Of a DNA stretch of 64,000 nucleotides, positions 58,674 through 64,000 are shown piece by piece; the first letter of the stretch is position 1; each line of letters starts with the position of its first letter. The translations under genes were made by a program, and so were the position numbers. This stretch comes from an uncultured Eubacteriales bacterium. GTDB taxonomy: Bacteria > Bacillota > Clostridia > Christensenellales > Aristaeellaceae. The notes beneath the pieces are model-generated. The model did not search any database. It had not been told where the DNA came from and saw only the letters and a program-made list of their open reading frames with translations. The stretch lies in the NCBI GenBank assembly GCA_902793605.1, contig CADBEB010000006.1, forward strand, positions 1-64,000, read 5' to 3'.

Positions 58674-61490
58674 ATGAATTACGTGCTGGTCCTGCGGGCG
58701 GAGATCGTCTGCCTGATCATCCTGGTCTACCTGACGATGGTCTCACGGACCTACCGGATGGGGAAGAACGCGGGGATTTTCAGACAGATCCTGTTATTTG
58801 CCGTTCTTCATGTCGTGATGGATATCGTGACTGTATGGACGGTGAACCACAGGGATACCGTTCCTGTCTTCTGGAACAATCTGGCACATATCGTGTTCTA
58901 CCTGTCGGCGATTATGTTCTCATACTCGATGTGCATATATACGATGAACCTGACACGCACGCAGAAGCTGGGCAAAGAAAAGATGATCCTTGCACTGGCT
59001 CCTGCCGTGATTTATACAATTCTGCTGATTACCGGCGTTCTGACGATCGAGTATGAACAGCTGAACGGTACCTGGGCCAGCGCCGGCCCGGCGGCAGCCG
59101 TCGGTTTCGTGATCGCGTTTGGTTACTTTGCGGTCGGAATCCTTGATATCTTCTGGCATTGGAAGCGGGTTGGCACTCACTTCAAGAAGACCATGCTCCC
59201 GATGCTTTTCACGCTTATCATCTCCATCCTGATCCAGACGCAGGTGAAGGAATTCCTGTTCACCGGCTGTGCGATCACGGTGATCACGGTGTCCTTCTTC
59301 TTCACGCTGGAGAATCCGGCGGCTGTGCTTGAGCGGAAGATCATGATGGACGCGCTGAGCGGTCTCGGGACCCGTTCGGGTTACGAGCACGACATGGAAG
59401 AATACGACCGGCAGTTTGCGAAAGACAGGAACCTGAAATTCACCTTCCTGTTTGTGGACATCAACAACCTGAAATCCGTGAACGGACTTTACGGCCACCA
59501 GGAGGGCGATGCCTACATAGCGAACATGGCGGTCCTGCTCGTGACCAACCTGCAGAATGCCGAGCATATCTACCGCATGGGCGGCGATGAATTCCTGGCG
59601 ATCTACCGGAAGACTGACGAGCAGGCGGTCGTGAAAGATATCGAGCGGGTCCAGAAGGTCATCGGGAAGGACAAAACCAGGGGTTATACCCCGGAACTGG
59701 CGATCGGCTACGCGATCTCCGATCCGAATTACAACAGTCTGCGGGACGTGCTGCGGGTGGCGGACTATATGATGTACCGCAACAAGGCGGACATCAAGCG
59801 TGAGATCGCCGAGGGCGTGATTCACCACACGGGTACACGACTGAACCTGTCCGGACTGACAGACCGGATCTTCGATGCGATGTGCCTGACCAGCGAGGAA
59901 TACTATCCTTACCTGACCAACCTGGAAACCAACGTGACCCGTGTGGCTCCGGCCATGGCGGAGTTCTTCGGGCTGGAAGGCGAGTTCATGGAGGACTTCG
60001 CCAGTATCTGGATCGAAAAAGTGCATCCGGAGGACCTGCAGGAGTATATCGACGATCTTACCGCGACGATGAACGGCAGGAAGCAGTACCATTTCTGCAA
60101 GTACCGCGCGCTGGGCAAAAACGGGGAATATGTCGACGTGACCTGTCGCGGCGGCGTATACCATGGCCGGGACGGAGAGCCGGATGTGTTTGCAGGGTAT
60201 GTGGTAAACCACGGAGCGACGAACCGGATCGATCCGGATACAGGTCTGCAGACCCATCATGTGCTGTTTGAGCGTCTGGATGAGGCGATCCGCGAGAAAC
60301 GTACCGCCGTCGTCATGCGCCTGGCAGCCAGGAATATGAACCGGATCAGGATGCTGTACAGCAGTGAGATTGCCGGGAGTGTGGTCCGGAATCTGGCATC
60401 TGATTTCCTGCAGATGATCGACGACCGGGGAGAAGCGTTCAGCAACCAGGGATCCAATTTCATCCTCTTCCTGCCGGGATTTGATATCCCGCGTGCCAAT
60501 GAACTGTATGAGCAGATCCGGAGTCATTGCTCTGCCGGGATCCTGACCGGTGATATGGTTATTCCTGTGGATTTGATCGGCGGTGCAGTTCTCCTGCCGG
60601 ATGAACTGCTGACTACGCCGGGTGAAATCCTTCAGGCAACAGTGTTTACAATCGAAGTCGCCAGCACGAGCAACAGGAATAAACTGGCCTTCTATGCCAC
60701 GCCCGGAGCAATCGGCCAGGGCGATGATGCCAGGGGAATTATCCGAAGAATCCACCATGACTGTGTGATGGACCGGTCGCGCTTCTACCTGCGCTTTCAG
60801 CCGATCATCCATTTGCAGACGGGCAGGGTTACAGGTGCCGAAGCGCTGCTCCGCTGGCATTCGGAAAAGCAGGGAGAGATCCCGCCGGGGATGTTCATCG
60901 GTTTCCTGGAGAACGATCCTGCCTACGAGCCGCTGGGATATGATATCATCCGTGATGCGGTGAGAAAGGCCGGACAGTTCCGGAAGAAGATCCCGGACTT
61001 CCGGATCAATGTCAACATTACCGCGCTCCAGCTGATGGCGGAAGACTTTATCCCGAACGTGATGAAGATCCTGGCGGAAGAGAAATACGATCCGAATTAC
61101 CTGATCCTGGAACTGACGGAACGCTGCAAGGAAATGGAATTCGAATTGCTGAACGAGCGGGTACAGGAGCTGAAGAGCGCCGGGATCCGGGTGGCGCTGG
61201 ACGACATGGGCACGGGCTTCTCCACGATCGACCTGCTGCTCCATCTGCATGCGAACGAGATCAAACTGGATATGAACTTTACCACGGAACTTCAGGGAAA
61301 CCAGACGCATGAGATGATGGCGGAGACTCTTTGCAAGGCTTCGCAGACGAAGGGCGTAGATATCTGCTTTGAGGGCGTTGAAACGGCGGAGACACTGGAG
61401 TACCTGAAGAGATACGGTGATGTGCTGGTACAGGGATACTACTTTGACAAGCCGCTGCTGCCGGATGAATTCGAAAAGAAGTATTGCTGA
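58674..61490 (+). CDS. Membrane GGDEF-PAS-GGDEF(degenerate)-EAL cyclic-di-GMP protein
   Basis: This is a 938-residue protein. Residues 1-215 hold six or seven membrane segments. The first GGDEF domain (about 225-380) has an intact RMGGDEFLAIY near 302. A PAS-like region follows at about 410-520 (VHPEDLQEYIDDL, then KNGEYVDVTCRGG). A second GGDEF-like domain at about 530-690 starts DPDTGLQTHHVLFERLDEAI, but its active site is NQGSNFILFL, lacking the motif. The EAL domain (about 700-938) has AEALLRW, NVNITAL, LELTER, ALDDMGTGFS, IKLDM, FEGVET and QGYYF, with all metal and catalytic residues. Both synthesis and hydrolysis of cyclic di-GMP are possible. ATG 58674 follows AAAGGACAGG; earlier in-frame codons lie in the PHP gene. 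Confidence 0.92.
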   Translation: MNYVLVLRAEIVCLIILVYLTMVSRTYRMGKNAGIFRQILLFAVLHVVMDIVTVWTVNHRDTVPVFWNNLAHIVFYLSAIMFSYSMCIYTMNLTRTQKLGKEKMILALAPAVIYTILLITGVLTIEYEQLNGTWASAGPAAAVGFVIAFGYFAVGILDIFWHWKRVGTHFKKTMLPMLFTLIISILIQTQVKEFLFTGCAITVITVSFFFTLENPAAVLERKIMMDALSGLGTRSGYEHDMEEYDRQFAKDRNLKFTFLFVDINNLKSVNGLYGHQEGDAYIANMAVLLVTNLQNAEHIYRMGGDEFLAIYRKTDEQAVVKDIERVQKVIGKDKTRGYTPELAIGYAISDPNYNSLRDVLRVADYMMYRNKADIKREIAEGVIHHTGTRLNLSGLTDRIFDAMCLTSEEYYPYLTNLETNVTRVAPAMAEFFGLEGEFMEDFASIWIEKVHPEDLQEYIDDLTATMNGRKQYHFCKYRALGKNGEYVDVTCRGGVYHGRDGEPDVFAGYVVNHGATNRIDPDTGLQTHHVLFERLDEAIREKRTAVVMRLAARNMNRIRMLYSSEIAGSVVRNLASDFLQMIDDRGEAFSNQGSNFILFLPGFDIPRANELYEQIRSHCSAGILTGDMVIPVDLIGGAVLLPDELLTTPGEILQATVFTIEVASTSNRNKLAFYATPGAIGQGDDARGIIRRIHHDCVMDRSRFYLRFQPIIHLQTGRVTGAEALLRWHSEKQGEIPPGMFIGFLENDPAYEPLGYDIIRDAVRKAGQFRKKIPDFRINVNITALQLMAEDFIPNVMKILAEEKYDPNYLILELTERCKEMEFELLNERVQELKSAGIRVALDDMGTGFSTIDLLLHLHANEIKLDMNFTTELQGNQTHEMMAETLCKASQTKGVDICFEGVETAETLEYLKRYGDVLVQGYYFDKPLLPDEFEKKYC

Positions 61491-61506
61491 AAGAACAAAC
61501 AGAGAA

Positions 61507-61538
61507 AACGCGGTCCGATGAAAGGATCGCGTTTTTTA
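61507..61538 (+). terminator. Bidirectional terminator
   Basis: AACGCGGTCC (61507-61516) pairs with GGATCGCGTT (61524-61533), followed by TTTT. It sits between convergent stops at 61490 and 61536. Confidence 0.75.
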
Positions 61539-62201
61539 TAACCGACTGTCTCTCTCCATCCGCCGGAGCGCCCGGCGGGTCGGTTCCTTCGGATTCGGCG
61601 TATCCGGGAGATCGAACTCATAGGCGGTGCTGGCATTGATCACGGGAATACCGTTCCAGTTCCGCTCCCTGCGAAAGTCGATATTGGAATAAGCCTGATG
61701 AACATGTCCGTGGACCATGACAGCCGGGTGCCACTGATCCAGCAGAGGGCCGAAGCATTCAAAACCGCGGTGGCACAGATCCTCCTGATCTCCGACACCG
61801 CGGATGGGGGCATGCGTCAGCAGGATGTCGAAACCTCCGGCTGAACGGATCTGTCGGCGAAGTGCAGTGATCCGGCGGCTCATTTCTTTTTCCGAATACA
61901 TATTGATCCCGTCGGGACGGTAACGGAGGGATCCGCCTAATCCCAGGATCCGCACGCCCTTCACCAGGACGAGTTTGTTATCTGCGCACAGGCAGCCGTC
62001 CGGCGGTTCCTTCTGATAACGGTCATCGTGATTGCCGGGCACGTAGACAATCGGAGCACTGGTAAAGCAGGTCAGGAAAGACAGGTATTTCGCCGGCAGG
62101 TCACCGGCGGAGAGGATCAGGTCCACTCCGCTGAGTGCCTGGCGGCAAAGGTCTCCCCAGAGCCTTTCGGAGGGTTCGTCTGAAAGAGCCAGAATCCTCA
62201 T
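61536..62201 (-). CDS. Calcineurin-like metallophosphoesterase
   Basis: This is a 221-residue phosphoesterase with motifs AGDLPAKY near 31, YVPGNHDDRY near 53, ILLTHAPIRG near 124 and VMVHGHVHQAY near 162. The first motif is LALSDEPSE rather than the usual D-x-H, so one metal ligand is altered. The fold is otherwise complete. The substrate is unknown. It starts ten bases after the stop of the upstream binding-protein gene, probably in one operon. Confidence 0.85.
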   Translation of the reverse strand: MRILALSDEPSERLWGDLCRQALSGVDLILSAGDLPAKYLSFLTCFTSAPIVYVPGNHDDRYQKEPPDGCLCADNKLVLVKGVRILGLGGSLRYRPDGINMYSEKEMSRRITALRRQIRSAGGFDILLTHAPIRGVGDQEDLCHRGFECFGPLLDQWHPAVMVHGHVHQAYSNIDFRRERNWNGIPVINASTAYEFDLPDTPNPKEPTRRALRRMERDSRL

Positions 62202-62210
62202 CGTGCACGC

Positions 62211-64000
62211 TCACTTTCTGTTCCAGCTGAAGGCGGACAGCTGCGGTTTCAGTTCCCCGTGGATGCCCTGGAGGCGGACCAGCGGCTGTGCCGTTTCAAT
62301 CAGTTCCTCCGGCTGCGGCAGGGTGCCGACGATATTGTCGGCCAGGTAATCCATGCAAAGAATCTCGGCAGGCGTCAGACGGCGGTCAGCGGTGCAGCGC
62401 AGCACACCGGCCTGGTCCCGCAGTTCGCCTTCGAAGGGCGAGAAGGTGCCGGCCCGCAATTCTTCCCGGAAATGATTGATGATCCGGGCGGCATAGGGAT
62501 CGAAGCGGGATGAGAAGGCCACGTCCAGGATATGCGAACCGAGACCCCACCAGTAGTTGGTGACGTTTTCTTTGCTTTCCGACTGATTGAAAGTGCCGTT
62601 CAGGATCCGTTCGATCATCATCTGGTAGAACGGTCCCCAGCGCGGGATCAGGGTTGCCATGTTGACGATCTCCCCGCCGTCCCGCAGGTACAGGCCATAA
62701 TCCCGGGCATCGTGGTTCGGGGCGGTGATGTCCCGGTTGCAGATCACGCGGATCTCCGGATCCTCAAAGGGATTGTCCGCCTTGAACCAGGACGCGGAGA
62801 ACCAGTTCAGGTAGATCCGGGCCTGCGGATTGACCATGCGGGCGCCCAAAGCAAAAGCATTGGCGGCAGCGGGAGCACCGTAGATCGGGAAGTCCGCGAT
62901 ATAGCCGATTTTGCCGTTGTCGGACAGGATGCCGGCCGCCAGGCCCAGCAGGAATTTTGCCTCATAGAACCGGATATAGTAAGTCCGGATGTTTGTATAA
63001 TTGGAAAGAAGCGAACAACAGAGGAATTTGACGTCCGGGTGGCTCAGGGCCGGCTCGATCGAGCTGTTCAGCATGACCGGAGAGGTGGCAAAGATGGCAG
63101 TATATCCATCGGCGATGAGACCGGAGATCGCCTCCGAAAAATCGGAGCGGGAGGGAACAATCCGGGCGATCGTCTCCAGCTTGCCGCCCAGCTTTTCCTC
63201 CGCTTCCAGGCGGCCGAGGTTATGCCAGTAGTTCCAGGCGGAGTCCTCGATGGAGCGGTTGAAGAGGAAGGCAGCCTTGACCTTTGACGGGCGGAAGAGC
63301 GCTGAGATCAGCGGTACCGGCGCTGCGCCTTTTGCCGGCTCCCGGTCCATGACCAGGTTGACCCGGCCGTCCCGCAGTTCGAATTCACGGGCCATCAGCC
63401 GGATGCGTTCCCCGGTCTTCTCCAGGTCGTCATCCCTGACCTCGTTGTAGCCGAATGCGGTCAGATAAGTCAGGAAGGCATCCCCGCAGGGCAGGACCTG
63501 CTTATCCTTCATCTGATTCAGGTACTGTTCGGTAAAATAATGACAAAGCTTACGCAGGGAGGCGATCTCATCGTCGGTCCATTTTTCACCGGCCCGTACA
63601 CCGGGCAGGGAAAGCAGTTTCTGATATGAACCGGGACGCGAAAAGAGAATGCCGTAGAGCCCGGTTTCTTTGGTGAAGTCACAGTATTCGTAATAGGAAA
63701 CGACAGCGGGGTCATCACTCTTCGGAGGATAGACGCGGGTCACATCCGCATCGATATCGGCGGCATTGAGGAACTTCATGACAGAGGTCCGCTTGTTTCC
63801 CTCGATCACATAGTAGTATCCCAGATACTCCAGGGCAGTGATGGGCTGGTTGACTCCTTCCAATTCCACGCTTTCGCAGAGACGCTCCCACTTGGAGGCA
63901 AACTCGCTGCCGCTCTCCAGAATGGGCAGAAAACCTTCAGAGAAGGCATAACTGCGGCCCTGGGAAACGGAACCGATGACCCGGTTCAGCGGGATCGTCA
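62211..64000 (-). CDS. ParB-like/BMP fusion substrate-binding protein, 5' end outside window
   Basis: The frame stays open to the window edge, so the start is not seen; a GTG at 63869 is internal. At least 595 residues are visible. The N-terminal part has a ParB/sulfiredoxin-like pattern (TIPLNRVIGSVSQGRSYAF, then YYYVIEGNKRTSVMKFL). From about residue 240 a BMP-type binding-protein domain follows (KVKAAFLFNRSIEDSAWNYW, GYTAIFATSPVML, IGYIADFPIYGAPAAANAFA). There is no signal peptide or membrane segment in the visible part, unlike the BMP gene at 42310, so a cytoplasmic ligand-sensing role is possible. Such ParB-BMP fusions occur in Clostridia; their role is unknown. Confidence 0.8.
   Translation of the reverse strand, partial: TIPLNRVIGSVSQGRSYAFSEGFLPILESGSEFASKWERLCESVELEGVNQPITALEYLGYYYVIEGNKRTSVMKFLNAADIDADVTRVYPPKSDDPAVVSYYEYCDFTKETGLYGILFSRPGSYQKLLSLPGVRAGEKWTDDEIASLRKLCHYFTEQYLNQMKDKQVLPCGDAFLTYLTAFGYNEVRDDDLEKTGERIRLMAREFELRDGRVNLVMDREPAKGAAPVPLISALFRPSKVKAAFLFNRSIEDSAWNYWHNLGRLEAEEKLGGKLETIARIVPSRSDFSEAISGLIADGYTAIFATSPVMLNSSIEPALSHPDVKFLCCSLLSNYTNIRTYYIRFYEAKFLLGLAAGILSDNGKIGYIADFPIYGAPAAANAFALGARMVNPQARIYLNWFSASWFKADNPFEDPEIRVICNRDITAPNHDARDYGLYLRDGGEIVNMATLIPRWGPFYQMMIERILNGTFNQSESKENVTNYWWGLGSHILDVAFSSRFDPYAARIINHFREELRAGTFSPFEGELRDQAGVLRCTADRRLTPAEILCMDYLADNIVGTLPQPEELIETAQPLVRLQGIHGELKPQLSAFSWNRK

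Noticed and set aside
58920..61310. Minus-strand open frame of 796 codons opposite the GGDEF/EAL gene
   Set aside because: Shadow frame of a gene with intact GGDEF and EAL signatures.

Overview
The window looks like chromosomal DNA from an anaerobic, Gram-positive-type Clostridia (Bacillota). The signs are strong AGGAGG-type ribosome sites, TTGACA/TATAAT promoters, a Tn916-like Xis/Int pair, a class B sortase remnant, a flavodiiron protein (FprA), PadR, XRE-S24 and ECF-like regulators, and a HisZ-dependent short HisG. Base composition is GC-rich for the group. A rumen or gut lineage is plausible, but this is not provable from the window.

Layout. Bases 1-418 hold the tail of a coiled-coil/YhgE-like protein. 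Bases 420-3610 are a graveyard of mobile DNA: gene fragments, a REP-like repeat, a sortase-B 3' fragment, an intact Xis-Int pair, and 12-bp-periodic repeats that look like integrase arm sites. Bases 3643-9020 carry a macro-domain protein, a vWA protein, a small formate/nitrite-type channel, an ABC exporter, two paralogous leader-like small proteins and an ECF-like sigma factor. Bases 9051-19224 hold a flippase-like membrane protein, a glycogen synthase fused to an SCP2-like domain, a LUD protein, an MFS transporter, a cation:proton antiporter, FprA and a secreted beta-solenoid protein.

Bases 19295-29667 (minus strand) form an arginine/carbamoyl-phosphate block, read in the order argG-argC-GNAT-argJ-argB-argD-carA-carB. 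It has a consensus promoter and TGCAT/ATGCA dyads that are probable ArgR sites. A tRNA-Val(GAC) follows. Bases 30051-35870 hold a flavodoxin, an EamA transporter, a secreted NlpC/P60-like protein, a GT2 glycosyltransferase, an alpha/beta hydrolase, apt and a small secreted protein.

Bases 36085-43506 are a signalling region. PadR is followed by a DUF4097-type protein. Then comes a three-gene operon: a family-3 solute-binding protein, a 1230-residue membrane sensor (ECF-S-like segment, propeller, Y_Y_Y, HD-GYP) and a BMP-type binding protein. An XRE-S24 regulator with its own repeated operator, pyruvate kinase and a five-repeat SH3b protein come next. Bases 47838-55834 are a complete histidine operon, hisZGDCBHAF-hisIE-hisJ. 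The right end holds a YfbK-like vWA protein, a PHP hydrolase, a GGDEF-PAS-GGDEF(degenerate)-EAL protein, a metallophosphoesterase and a partial ParB-like/BMP binding protein.

How the parts connect: carAB supplies carbamoyl phosphate to the arginine pathway, though argF and argH are not here. The histidine operon covers every step from PRPP to histidine. The HD-GYP and GGDEF/EAL proteins point to cyclic-di-GMP signalling tied to extracellular ligand sensing. The most novel-looking items are the propeller/HD-GYP sensor operon, the leader-like small proteins beside a sigma factor, the GlgA-SCP2 fusion, and two long-range RNA hairpins in front of the vWA and channel genes.
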